Below, one piece after another: positions 26,595 through 34,814 of a stretch of 64,000 bases of DNA. Every line of letters begins with the position of its first letter. Position 1 is the first letter of the stretch. The position numbers and the translations under genes were made by a program. The stretch is from Allotamlana fucoidanivorans (GTDB lineage Bacteria > Bacteroidota > Bacteroidia > Flavobacteriales > Flavobacteriaceae), in assembly GCF_006265225.1 (NCBI RefSeq), contig NZ_VDCS01000015.1, positions 1 through 64,000 of the forward strand, read 5' to 3'. The notes under the pieces are model-generated. The model did not search any database and was not told the DNA's origin. It saw only the letters and a list, made by a program, of their open reading frames with translations.

Positions 26595-27848
26595 ATGAAA
26601 AACAAGTTAAAAATAGTAATGTTGCTAGTAGCTGTGCTAGTAGGATTCAATACTTTTGCACAGAATAGAAATTTAGATAATTACAGGCAGCCAGACAAAA
26701 ATGGTGTAAATGTATTTGAAGCGCCAAAAGATTCTGTGTCTACATTCGAAAAAGTAAAAGTAAGAATTGGAGGTGCATCTACGTTACAATTTCAAGCATT
26801 AAGCCATAAAAACTCAGGAGCTGAACCTTTAATTGGGTTGGGATCTAACTTTAATTTGGCTACGGCTAATCTGGATCTTGATGTGGCACTTGCTGATGGT
26901 GTTAGAATGCATTTAAGAACTTATTTGTCATCTCGTCACCACCCAGAACCTTATGTAAAAGGTGGGTATTTTCAAATTGATAAATTAGATTTTATAAGTG
27001 AAGGACTTTTGTCAGATTTAATGAAATATACTACTATTAAAGTAGGGCATATGGAAAATAACTATGGAGATGCACACTTTAGACGTTCAGATAATGCGCA
27101 AACTATTTACAATCCGTTTGTTGGGAATTTAATTATGGATGCGTTTACCACAGAAGTTGGTGCTGAGGTATATTATCAAAGAAGTGGCTTTATAGGTATG
27201 GTTGGTTTTTCTAATGGTAAATTAAATCAATCTGTAGTAGAAGGTGCTAATGGCAAATCTGGAGGCGCATCATTCTTAGCAAAATTAGGATATGATAATC
27301 AATTAAATGATGATCTTAGATTAAGAATAACAGGTTCTATTTACAATACAGGGTATGTTCCAAGGTTGTATTTATACAGTGCTGATAGAACAGGTTCTAG
27401 ATACTATCATGTGATGGAACCAGTAAGTGCCGATGGAAAAGATAATTTCAGGTCAGGACGTTTTGCTCCTAACTTAGGCAACAGTGTTACTGCAATCATG
27501 TTTAATCCGTTTGTGAAATTTAAAGGGTTAGAGTTTTTTGGAACATATGAAAATGCAAAAGGTTCAAGAGACGCGGTTACCACCCAATACGCAGGTGAAT
27601 TGTTATACCGATTTGGAAGCAGTGAAAATTTTTATATCGGAGCGCGATATAACAAAGTAAATTCAGAAGAAACTTATGGTGATATTAGTATAGATAGAAC
27701 ACAGTTTGGTGCTGGTTGGTTTATGACTAAAAATATTTTGATGAAAGCAGAATATGTTATTCAAAACTATAATGATTTTCCAGTAGGGAATGCATTAGAA
27801 GAAGGTAAATTTGATGGATTAATGGTAGAGGCTGCCATTAGTTTCTAA
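26595..27848 (+). CDS. outer-membrane beta-barrel protein, unnamed family
   Basis: 417 residues, signal peptide (1-22, ending NTFAQN). The rest alternates in amphipathic strands and ends in AAISF, with a terminal aromatic residue typical of outer-membrane barrels. ADGVRMHLRTYLSSRHH, YGDAHFRRSDNAQTIYNPF and YNKVNSEETYGDI suggest a porin-like barrel of about 16 strands. It lies between two YceI genes, in an operon with the upstream one. Substrate unknown. Confidence 0.8.
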   Translation: MKNKLKIVMLLVAVLVGFNTFAQNRNLDNYRQPDKNGVNVFEAPKDSVSTFEKVKVRIGGASTLQFQALSHKNSGAEPLIGLGSNFNLATANLDLDVALADGVRMHLRTYLSSRHHPEPYVKGGYFQIDKLDFISEGLLSDLMKYTTIKVGHMENNYGDAHFRRSDNAQTIYNPFVGNLIMDAFTTEVGAEVYYQRSGFIGMVGFSNGKLNQSVVEGANGKSGGASFLAKLGYDNQLNDDLRLRITGSIYNTGYVPRLYLYSADRTGSRYYHVMEPVSADGKDNFRSGRFAPNLGNSVTAIMFNPFVKFKGLEFFGTYENAKGSRDAVTTQYAGELLYRFGSSENFYIGARYNKVNSEETYGDISIDRTQFGAGWFMTKNILMKAEYVIQNYNDFPVGNALEEGKFDGLMVEAAISF

Positions 27849-27870
27849 TAGCCTCAATACATATAAAAGG

Positions 27871-27918
27871 GCCTCTTTTATAAGGATAATAGTAGATTCT
27901 TATAACGGAGGCTTTTTT
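27871..27918 (+). terminator. terminator after outer-membrane barrel gene
   Basis: GCCTC (27871-27875) pairs with GAGGC (27908-27912), with an inner TTATAAG/CTTATAA pairing, followed by a seven-base T-run. Confidence 0.65.
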
Positions 27919-27948
27919 TAGTTTATAATTTAGTAAATTTTAAAAGGT

Positions 27949-28533
27949 ATGAAACGGGTATTGGTTTTAGTTGTTTTATTAATCAGTTTTGGTTTTACTA
28001 AAAAGCCTGTTAATGTAAAGCGAATGACTGTTGAAATAGCCCCTGAAAGTGTTTTGTTTGTACACGGAATGACTAATGTTAAAGGTTTTAAATGTGAGTA
28101 CAAAATAGATCAATTAAAAAGCCCAATAGACATTCAGTACTACCATAAAAATGGTAAAATTAAATTAAATAATACCTCTTTGGTATTAAATAATGTGAGT
28201 TTTGATTGTGGAGGCAAAGCAATAAATAAAGACTTTGTTCAATTACTCAAAACAGATGACTACCCACAAATTAAATTAACCCTTAAAGAAATTCATGAAA
28301 TCCAAAATAAAAACGGAGTTAATGTTTTAGTAGATATTGAAATGGCAGGAAAAACAAATGCTTATGTAATACCTGTGTCTATAAAAAATGACGGTGAATT
28401 ATTAATTAGTGGAGATTTAGATTTGGGACTTAATGATTTTGGTATTATTCCTCCAACAAAATTCTTAGGCCTTGTTCATGTTGATGACATTGTAGAAATT
28501 GGCTTTAAATTATACCTTAAAGAAGTCAGATAA
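27949..28533 (+). CDS. YceI-like periplasmic protein, divergent
   Basis: 194 residues with an N-terminal signal segment (MKRVLVLVVLLISFGFTKK). The YceI barrel pattern is weaker but visible: FVHGMTNVKGFKCEYKIDQ, SFDCGGKAINKDFVQLLKTDDYPQIKLTL, VDIEMAGKTNAYVIPVSIKND and GLNDFGIIPPTKFLGLVHVDDIVEI. The IPPTKFLG-like C-terminal segment corresponds to DPPKALLG of the neighbour. It follows the barrel gene after a terminator and may be expressed separately. Confidence 0.85.
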   Translation: MKRVLVLVVLLISFGFTKKPVNVKRMTVEIAPESVLFVHGMTNVKGFKCEYKIDQLKSPIDIQYYHKNGKIKLNNTSLVLNNVSFDCGGKAINKDFVQLLKTDDYPQIKLTLKEIHEIQNKNGVNVLVDIEMAGKTNAYVIPVSIKNDGELLISGDLDLGLNDFGIIPPTKFLGLVHVDDIVEIGFKLYLKEVR

Positions 28534-28748
28534 GTTCATCGCTTCAAAACATTTAGTTTTTTATTACATTGTATTCTGGCAGCCAAAATGAATGCGGCTC
28601 TTAACTTGTGTTGCTTCAGTATCATGTTTGTTAGTTTGTTTTCATTTTAGAGTTTATCATTTTAATTTCCTCTATTTTATTTATGTAAAGACTGTTTATA
28701 AATGATTGCGTTAGCTTATAAAACGTATTCATCTGAAATAATGCTATT

Positions 28749-28788
28749 AATAAGGCGCATAATTTTAATTAAAATTATGCGCCTTATT
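28749..28788 (+). repeat. perfect 40-bp loop-less palindrome
   Basis: The left half is AATAAGGCGCATAATTTTAA and the right half is its exact complement. The gap 28534-28987 holds no gene; this palindrome, an Fnr-like site and a -7 box are the only structures seen in it. It is about 215 bases after the YceI-like stop and could be a late bidirectional terminator (poor U-tract, TTATTGT), or a protein-binding site. Confidence 0.7.
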
Positions 28789-28862
28789 GTATTTAAATAA
28801 ACACGTATAAGATACCCGAAAATTTATGAAACTTATTTGTGAATATGAGTACGGTTTGATGA

Positions 28863-28903
28863 TATGATAAAATACAGTAAAAAAAACGTCATAAATTATC
28901 ATA
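28863..28903 (+). repeat. inverted repeat upstream of YceI gene
   Basis: TATGATAA (28863-28870) and TTATCATA (28896-28903) form a spaced inverted repeat 15 bases upstream of the Fnr-like palindrome. Its role is unknown; it may be a second operator or chance in AT-rich DNA. Confidence 0.3.
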
Positions 28904-28917
28904 TTATTATAAAATAC

Positions 28918-28931
28918 ATGATTTTAATCAT
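28918..28931 (+). promoter_or_regulatory. Fnr/Crp-like palindrome upstream of second YceI gene
   Basis: ATGATTTTAATCAT has the same TGAT...ATCA arms as the site at 25891-25906. Its centre (28924.5) is 36.5 bases from the end of TAAATTTG (28954-28961), exactly the spacing seen there. Confidence 0.6.
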
Positions 28932-28953
28932 AAATCAATAATATTAATGTCTT

Positions 28954-28961
28954 TAAATTTG
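28954..28961 (+). promoter_or_regulatory. -7 promoter box TAAATTTG
   Basis: Exact fit to TAnnTTTG, 26 bases before ATG at 28988. No -33 TTG is visible, in line with activator dependence on the palindrome at 28918. Confidence 0.55.
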
Positions 28962-28987
28962 TGATATAAATTTAACCATATAACGTC

Positions 28988-29590
28988 ATGAATACACAAA
29001 GAAATATTTTAAAAAGACTTATTGTTTGCTTCACTATTTTAGGTTTTACAAGTAATGTTTTGCAGGCTCAGATTCTGAAATTAGAAAATACAGAATCTTC
29101 ATTAACTGTTTTCGGCTCGTCCAATGTGCATGGTTGGAAAGTTCAAGCAGAAACTAAAAACGGATCAATCAAGTTCAACGATATAGAAACCTGTCAAATT
29201 GAACATTTATCTTTTGCAGTGCTTACTAAAAGCTTAAAGGGGCCCAAAGCAGCTATGACCAAAACAGCTACGGAAACGCTAAAGGCAGACAAGCACAAAA
29301 TTATTTTATTTACACTAGTTGAAGTTAAGAACATTACTAATAAAGGGAATGGTGTTTTTGAATTGCAGACGGTTGGTGATTTAATGATTGCTGGAACTAA
29401 AAAAACGGTGCCTTTAAATTTTGATGTCACAATTATTAATGATAAGGTAAAGCTAACAGGTAAAACACAACTAAAAATGACAGAATTTAACTTAACTCCT
29501 CCACAAGTTATGATGGGGGCTATTAAAGCTAAAGATGATATTGTGCTGAGGTTTGAAACAAGTTTTGTAACTGAGGCTAACTACATATAG
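28988..29590 (+). CDS. YceI-family periplasmic protein, paralogue of 25963
   Basis: 200 residues, signal peptide ending about LQAQI. The YceI barrel (SSLTVFGSSNVHGWKVQAET to IVLRFETSF) is clearly paralogous to the gene at 25963; they share the promoter layout and Fnr-like site as well, so the duplication included the regulatory region. A terminator follows at 29611-29660. Confidence 0.9.
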   Translation: MNTQRNILKRLIVCFTILGFTSNVLQAQILKLENTESSLTVFGSSNVHGWKVQAETKNGSIKFNDIETCQIEHLSFAVLTKSLKGPKAAMTKTATETLKADKHKIILFTLVEVKNITNKGNGVFELQTVGDLMIAGTKKTVPLNFDVTIINDKVKLTGKTQLKMTEFNLTPPQVMMGAIKAKDDIVLRFETSFVTEANYI

Positions 29591-29610
29591 CTAAAACGAA
29601 TGAGTAACTA

Positions 29611-29660
29611 GAGAACCTTTTTGTATACAAATTACAGTTTGTTACAAAGAGGTTCTTTGT
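29611..29660 (+). terminator. terminator after second YceI paralogue
   Basis: GAACCTTTTTGTA pairs with TACAAAGAGGTTC across a loop; a T-rich stretch follows. It lies before the convergent NUDIX gene. Confidence 0.65.
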
Positions 29661-29662
29661 TA

Positions 29663-30223
29663 TTATGTTGATTCTAATTGCTCTTTAATCTTATTTACAA
29701 CGAGTTTATAGTACTCTTTATTAGATGGGACAAAATGATTCCCATTATTACCAATCGTTTCAATAAGGTGTTCAACCTCTGAAATAGATACTAACTTTAA
29801 AGCTTCCACTTCTGCTTCTTGAGGTGTTAGGTATGATAGCGGGAGGTTTAATTCAGCTATAAACGTATTATGAAACTCGTTGTCTACAATACCCGAATCA
29901 TAAGACTGAAAACATTCAAAAACCCCTATCTTTTTTAGGTCAGATTCCGTGAGCGTCAAACCAATTTCTTCAGAAGTTTCTCTCAGGCCTGCCTGTTCGG
30001 CCGTTTCACCAGCGTCTATATGCCCAGCCACAGATACATCCCACATTAAAGGACAAATTGTCTTTTTTGCTGAACGTTGCGCCAACAAAATGTTACCTGC
30101 TTTGGTATATAACCAAATATGTGTGGTGTGATGATACAAACCTTTTTGATGGATAATAGACTTCAATTCAGACGCACCAATTAGTGTACCTTCTTTATTC
30201 GCTATGTCAATATATTCCTCCAT
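29663..30223 (-). CDS. NUDIX hydrolase, Idi-like branch
   Basis: The frame opens at 30232 (MVF), but MEEYIDI (30223) is the likelier start. The NUDIX box is GHIDAGETAEQAGLRETSEEIG (G-x5-E-x7-R-E-x2-E-E-x-G), starting about 70 residues in. The N-terminal YHHTTHIWLYTKAGNILLAQR matches isopentenyl-diphosphate isomerase-like NUDIX proteins annotated as domain YfcD. Substrate unknown. It is separated from the M42 gene by a terminator at 30240. Confidence 0.9.
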   Translation of the reverse strand: MEEYIDIANKEGTLIGASELKSIIHQKGLYHHTTHIWLYTKAGNILLAQRSAKKTICPLMWDVSVAGHIDAGETAEQAGLRETSEEIGLTLTESDLKKIGVFECFQSYDSGIVDNEFHNTFIAELNLPLSYLTPQEAEVEALKLVSISEVEHLIETIGNNGNHFVPSNKEYYKLVVNKIKEQLEST

Positions 30224-30239
30224 AAAAACCATTGAAATA

Positions 30240-30268
30240 AAAAAGCCTCAGCAAAGAGGCTTTTTCTG
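30240..30268 (-). terminator. terminator after M42 peptidase
   Basis: AGCCTC with GAGGCT, loop AGCAAA, flanked by A-run and T-run; on the minus strand it ends the M42 transcript. Confidence 0.8.
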
Positions 30269-30283
30269 TGTTAATCCTTGTAT

Positions 30284-31372
30284 TTAATCAAAATAACTGA
30301 AGGTTTCACCATCCTTTATTTTAAGAATTGTTTCATATATTAATTTAATGACGTTTTCTACATCATCTCTATGTACCATTTCTACCGTTGTATGCATATA
30401 ACGTAATGGTAGTGAAATAAGGGCAGAAGCTACACCGCCATTGCTGTATGCAAAGGCATCGGTATCTGTACCCGTTGCACGAGATAGGGCAGAGCGTTGA
30501 AAAGGAATATTTTTTTCTTCGGCTGTTTCTGTAATTAAGTCGCGCAACTTTTGTTGTACTGCTGGTGCATAAGCTACCACGGGGCCTTTACCTATTTCTA
30601 AATGCCCTTCTTTCTTTTGTTCAATCATCGGGGTGGTGGTATCATGCGTAACATCAGTAATAATGGCCGCATTTGGCTTAATGCGGTGCGCAATCATTTC
30701 GGCGCCTCGCAAACCTATTTCTTCTTGCACAGCATTGGTAATATATAAACCAAAAGGTAACGTTTTGTTATTTTCTTTTAATAATCTGGCTACTTCGGCT
30801 ACCATAAATCCGCCCATTCTATTGTCTAAAGCTCTACAAACAAATTTATCTTTATTCAGAATGTGAAATTCATCAGGGTAGGTAATAACACAGCCAACAT
30901 GAACCCCTAAAGCTTCTACTTCTTCCTTTGAAGTACATCCGCAGTCAATAAAAATATTGTCTGGTTTAGGCGCTTCTTCATTAGACTTATTTCTGGTATG
31001 AATGGCAGGCCAGCCAAACACCCCTTTTATAATACCATTTTTAGTATGAATATTTACAATTTTGCTTGGTGCTATTTGGTGATCACTACCGCCGTTTCTA
31101 ATCACATAAATATGGCCGCTATCTGAAATGTAATTTACATACCAAGAAATTTCATCAGCATGTCCTTCAATAACTACTTTGTATTTAGCTTCAGGATTTA
31201 TTACTCCTACAGCAGTCCCGTATGTGTCTGTAATAAACTCATCAACATAAGGTTTAAGGTAGTCCATCCATAGTTTTTGCCCTGTCCATTCATATCCTGT
31301 TGGAGCTGCATTATTTAAATATTTCTCTAAAAAGTTCAGCGACTTATCATTAAGAATGCTCTTGTTTGCCAT
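30284..31372 (-). CDS. M42-family zinc aminopeptidase
   Basis: 362 residues. Metal and catalytic residues are in IEGHADEISWYVNY (His/Asp, about 68-82), CRALDNRMGGFM (Asp of the metal bridge, about 182-194), NAVQEEIGLRGAEM (catalytic Glu, about 210-223), and TDVTHDTTTP. The enzyme forms large tetrahedral assemblies in characterised members and trims peptides; endoglucanase-labelled relatives are the same family. Cytoplasmic. Confidence 0.93.
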   Translation of the reverse strand: MANKSILNDKSLNFLEKYLNNAAPTGYEWTGQKLWMDYLKPYVDEFITDTYGTAVGVINPEAKYKVVIEGHADEISWYVNYISDSGHIYVIRNGGSDHQIAPSKIVNIHTKNGIIKGVFGWPAIHTRNKSNEEAPKPDNIFIDCGCTSKEEVEALGVHVGCVITYPDEFHILNKDKFVCRALDNRMGGFMVAEVARLLKENNKTLPFGLYITNAVQEEIGLRGAEMIAHRIKPNAAIITDVTHDTTTPMIEQKKEGHLEIGKGPVVAYAPAVQQKLRDLITETAEEKNIPFQRSALSRATGTDTDAFAYSNGGVASALISLPLRYMHTTVEMVHRDDVENVIKLIYETILKIKDGETFSYFD

Positions 31373-31475
31373 GTATAAAAGTTTTGTACTAAAATAATAA
31401 TATAAATAGAAAAAGAATGTTTTAAACTTTGTAAATTCTTAATTTTGGCATGTTTAATGTCCTATGGTTTTATAG

Positions 31476-32150
31476 ATGAACTATTTACAATATATAGCAC
31501 TTTTATTTCCTTGTTTTCTCCTCTCACAGGTTAAAGAAACGGTGCAAGATAGTACATCTATTGAATATTTGATTATTGAAGGTGATTCTATTCCAAGACG
31601 TGCTATTGATCTAGATGAGGTTATGTTATTGCACAAGTTAGAATTTGGAAATAGGGAAGAGCGTATACGATACTTAATTTTACGAAGAAAAACCCTAAAG
31701 GTGTATCCTTATGCTAAAATGGCTGCGGAACGGTTAGACTCTATGAACTCCCATTTAGCTACACTTAAAAAGAACCGACAAAAAAAACGGTATACTAGGA
31801 AAATTCAAAAGTATATAGAAGGAGAGTTTTCTGATGAACTGAAAAAACTAACACGCACAGAGGGGCAAATACTGGTGAAATTAATTCACAGACAAACAGG
31901 TACAACCGCTTTTGATTTGGTGAAAGAATTACGTAGCGGATGGCGCGCCTTTTGGTACAATACCACAGCAAATATGTTTAAAATTTCACTAAAGCGTGAA
32001 TTTGACCCTGTTAATGTAAAAGAAGATTACCTCATTGAAGATATTTTGCAACGTAGTTTTCAAAGCGGATTGTTAGAGCGACAAAAACCAGCTATTGAGT
32101 TCGATTTTTACGATTTAACTGATAAGTGGATTTACAATAAAAAATCATAA
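31476..32150 (+). CDS. DUF4294 protein
   Basis: 224 residues with a short N-terminal hydrophobic segment ending LLSQ, probable signal peptide. KVYPYAKMAAERLDSM and GTTAFDLVKELRSGWRAFWYN are typical of DUF4294, a Bacteroidota-only family of unknown role. It ends three bases before the hemolysin III gene. Confidence 0.85.
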   Translation: MNYLQYIALLFPCFLLSQVKETVQDSTSIEYLIIEGDSIPRRAIDLDEVMLLHKLEFGNREERIRYLILRRKTLKVYPYAKMAAERLDSMNSHLATLKKNRQKKRYTRKIQKYIEGEFSDELKKLTRTEGQILVKLIHRQTGTTAFDLVKELRSGWRAFWYNTTANMFKISLKREFDPVNVKEDYLIEDILQRSFQSGLLERQKPAIEFDFYDLTDKWIYNKKS

Positions 32151-32152
32151 AC

Positions 32153-32782
32153 ATGCGTGTGCAAACACCTTATGAGGAAAAGCTAAATACGTGGACTCAT
32201 GTCTTTGGTGTTTTTTTCGGTATTATAGCCTTAATATTACTCATGCTTAAAGCTTCTCTTAAAACAGATTTAAGCCTGTTTAGTGTTGTTGTTTATGGTA
32301 TTTCTATCGTGGTTTTATTTACGGCTTCAACCCTTTATCATGCGGTACATAATCTGCGACTCAAGCATTATTTTAGAATAGTCGATCATATAAGTATCTA
32401 TTTTTTAATAGCTGGAACGTATACGCCCGTTTTACTTGTTAGTTTGATTGATTCAAAAGGCTGGTTATTATTTTGGGTAGTGTGGGGAATTGCCGCTTTT
32501 GGTGTGGTATTAAAATTGTTTTTTACTGGTAAGTTTGAGTTGTTTTCTACCCTGTTATATTTATTCATGGGATGGCTTATAGTTTTTGATTTTTCAAATT
32601 TATCGGGTGTTATAGGGAGTCAAGGGATTTTATTATTGTTCGCTGGAGGTTTGGCATATACAGTAGGTATTATTTTCTATGCCATTCAGCGCATACCATA
32701 TAATCATGTGATTTGGCACGTTTTTGTACTTGCAGGAGCTGTATTTCATTTTTTTATGATTTATTGTTATGTGTTATCTTAA
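32153..32782 (+). CDS. hemolysin III-family membrane protein
   Basis: 209 residues with seven membrane segments of the PAQR/hemolysin III fold. The zinc-like site residues are visible as STLYHAVHNL (about 61-70) and HVIWHVFVLAGAVFHFF (about 185-200). N-terminal TPYEEKLNTWTHVFG is typical. The stop overlaps the following GNAT start. Function in bacteria is uncertain. Confidence 0.88.
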   Translation: MRVQTPYEEKLNTWTHVFGVFFGIIALILLMLKASLKTDLSLFSVVVYGISIVVLFTASTLYHAVHNLRLKHYFRIVDHISIYFLIAGTYTPVLLVSLIDSKGWLLFWVVWGIAAFGVVLKLFFTGKFELFSTLLYLFMGWLIVFDFSNLSGVIGSQGILLLFAGGLAYTVGIIFYAIQRIPYNHVIWHVFVLAGAVFHFFMIYCYVLS

Positions 32783-33272
32783 GGTTGCTATTGTTCAGGC
32801 AAAAACACAATCAGATTGCAATCAAATAGCGCAATTAGCCAGTACTATTTGGAAAGCGCATTACATTCCCATTATAGGAAAACTACAAGTAGAATATATG
32901 CTCCATAAGTTTCAGTCTTCTGAAGCTATTATGCATCAGATAGAAAACCAGATGGAATACTTCATGCTAAAGTATGAAAACAATCTTGTTGGTTATATGG
33001 CTATTAAACCAGAAAAGCACACCTTATTTTTAAGTAAAATCTATGTTTTAAAGGATTTTCAAGGAATGAATATAGGAAAAGCTGCCATACATTTCGTTGA
33101 AGTGAAAGCAAGGGCTTACAAGCTGAATAGTATCAGATTAACAGTAAATATACATAACAAAAATGCTATAGCGGCTTATGAGAAACTAGGATTTAAAAAT
33201 ACAGCATCCTGTGTTACCGATATTGGGAACGGATTTATTATGGACGATTATGAGATGAAGAAACGCTTATAA
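32769..33272 (+). CDS. GNAT-family N-acetyltransferase
   Basis: 167 residues. The acetyl-CoA site is KIYVLKDFQGMNIGKAAIH (Q-x-x-x-G-x-A type, about 96-114), with NKNAIAAYEKLGFKN (about 140-154) at the end. It starts 14 bases before the hemolysin III stop. Substrate unknown. Confidence 0.87.
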   Translation: MCYLKVAIVQAKTQSDCNQIAQLASTIWKAHYIPIIGKLQVEYMLHKFQSSEAIMHQIENQMEYFMLKYENNLVGYMAIKPEKHTLFLSKIYVLKDFQGMNIGKAAIHFVEVKARAYKLNSIRLTVNIHNKNAIAAYEKLGFKNTASCVTDIGNGFIMDDYEMKKRL

Positions 33273-33329
33273 GGTAAAATTTTATTATTCAAAGATAACT
33301 TCTCATGTGTGTTAGCGATTGTATTCGTA

Positions 33330-33337
33330 TACTTTTG
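33330..33337 (+). promoter_or_regulatory. -7 promoter box TACTTTTG
   Basis: Fits TAnnTTTG and lies 20 bases before the ATG at 33358; it falls inside the upstream TTG-initiated frame, which argues for the later start. Confidence 0.45.
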
Positions 33338-33357
33338 AAACAGCAATACAAGTCACC

Positions 33358-34371
33358 ATGAAATCAAAGTTTCTTTCCATTTTAGTTTGTTTCTTTACTT
33401 TATTTGTAAAAGCACAAGAGTTACCACACCCCGCTAAGTTATTTGCTAATTTACCCGATTTTTGTCCAACGCCCGATGCTTTTGATATAGCACCCGATGG
33501 TAGTTTGATAGTCTCCTGTCCTAATTTTTCAGATAAACATCAAAATGGTGTTTTAATTAAAATTACAAAGTCTGGTGTCATTTTAAAATTAGCAGATGTT
33601 CCCGTATTAAAGGAAAGCGGTAAGGCGCAACCTATGGGTATTGCGTTTGACGAAGAAGGTGTATTGTACGTATGTGATAACCAAAGTAAAGGGCGTTTGT
33701 TACGTATGGAATTTGATGGTGATACACTTCAAAAAACAGATGTTGTGGCTTATAATTTTACGTCTATAAACGGAATTAGATATTACAATGGAGCACTTTA
33801 TGTTACCCAAACCAAATTGCCTAAGTTTAAAACAAAACATATGACTAGCGGTGTGTATCGTTTTAAAACCACAGATAGACATATTAAGATACATAATGAT
33901 AGTACCGATGCTAACTTAATATATACCGAGCAAACAGAAAACCCCAATAGGCAAGCTGGTTTAGATGGTTTGGTGTTTGATGATGCGGGACATTTAATAG
34001 TTGGTAATCTGGGAGATGCTAGATTGACAAAATTGGTTTTAAATGCGCAAGGAACTGTTGTTGAAAAAAAATTATTTGCACAATTACCACTTAATACGGC
34101 ACCCGATGGTATTAATAAAGATAAAAAAGGGAATGTGTATGTAGCAGGGTTTGCTCAGAATCAAATTTTTAAGATAGATGCTCAAAAGAACATTTCTTTG
34201 TTGGCGCAGTATCCAGATAATGATGGAGCAGATGGCGGTATTGATCAGCCAGCAGATTTAATTGTTTATGAAGATAAATTAGTGATTTCAAATTTTGATT
34301 TGATGGTTGCAAAAGGGATGGTGAATAAAAAGCACAGTAAACCTTATACCTTATCGTTTATACCTCTTTAA
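33358..34371 (+). CDS. SMP-30/gluconolactonase-like beta-propeller, secreted
   Basis: The frame opens at 33319 with TTG, but ATG 33358 gives a proper signal peptide (MKSKFLSILVCFFTLFVKAQ) and follows a -7 box. About 337 residues. Repeated propeller motifs: DAFDIAPDGSLIVSCPNF, MGIAFDEEGVLYVCDNQS, DGLVFDDAGHLIVGNLG, APDGINKDKKGNVYVAGF. Such proteins hydrolyse lactones or act as scaffold-like binders; the substrate is unknown. Confidence 0.83.
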   Translation: MKSKFLSILVCFFTLFVKAQELPHPAKLFANLPDFCPTPDAFDIAPDGSLIVSCPNFSDKHQNGVLIKITKSGVILKLADVPVLKESGKAQPMGIAFDEEGVLYVCDNQSKGRLLRMEFDGDTLQKTDVVAYNFTSINGIRYYNGALYVTQTKLPKFKTKHMTSGVYRFKTTDRHIKIHNDSTDANLIYTEQTENPNRQAGLDGLVFDDAGHLIVGNLGDARLTKLVLNAQGTVVEKKLFAQLPLNTAPDGINKDKKGNVYVAGFAQNQIFKIDAQKNISLLAQYPDNDGADGGIDQPADLIVYEDKLVISNFDLMVAKGMVNKKHSKPYTLSFIPL

Positions 34372-34381
34372 AAGACTAAAC

Positions 34382-34810
34382 TCATCCTTCAATAATGTCT
34401 TTGTATTCTTCAAAAAAAGATTCAAACCGACTCATAGTGTGATTGAAGAATTCCATAACATCGCGCCAAGTGTTTTTATTATGAACAGATACTTTTTGTT
34501 CTAAAGGCACATAAATTCTTGAAATTTCTTTGTGATTTTCTAAAATATATGCCTCTTCATAATGCGCTTCGGGTAAATAGTGCTCTTGAAGAATAGATTG
34601 TAACGCTACTAATTTCTCCCAGTGTTTTATACGGTATTCTAAATCGTCTTCAAGGTCTAGCGCTACTAAAGCTTTTTTGGTATCAAAATGAAATTTAAAA
34701 CTAAGTCCTTTTAGTTTGGTATCATATAAAATCCATTTTCTCGGAAAAGATTTGCCAAAGCTAGTCCAAAACTCTTGTCGTAATAATCGCGATTCTTCTT
34801 TGCTAAACAT
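34382..34810 (-). CDS. DUF4268 protein
   Basis: 142 residues, soluble, alpha/beta. FWTSFGKSFPRKWILYDTKL and LEDDLEYRIKHWEKLVAL are typical of DUF4268, sometimes found as a domain of restriction or defence proteins, but this short form stands alone with a housekeeping neighbour. Function unknown. Confidence 0.85.
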   Translation of the reverse strand: MFSKEESRLLRQEFWTSFGKSFPRKWILYDTKLKGLSFKFHFDTKKALVALDLEDDLEYRIKHWEKLVALQSILQEHYLPEAHYEEAYILENHKEISRIYVPLEQKVSVHNKNTWRDVMEFFNHTMSRFESFFEEYKDIIEG

Positions 34811-34814
34811 AAAA

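Noticed and set aside
34382-34810. DUF4268 as part of a defence system
   Set aside because: No nuclease, methylase or other defence gene beside it; it is a stand-alone short form.
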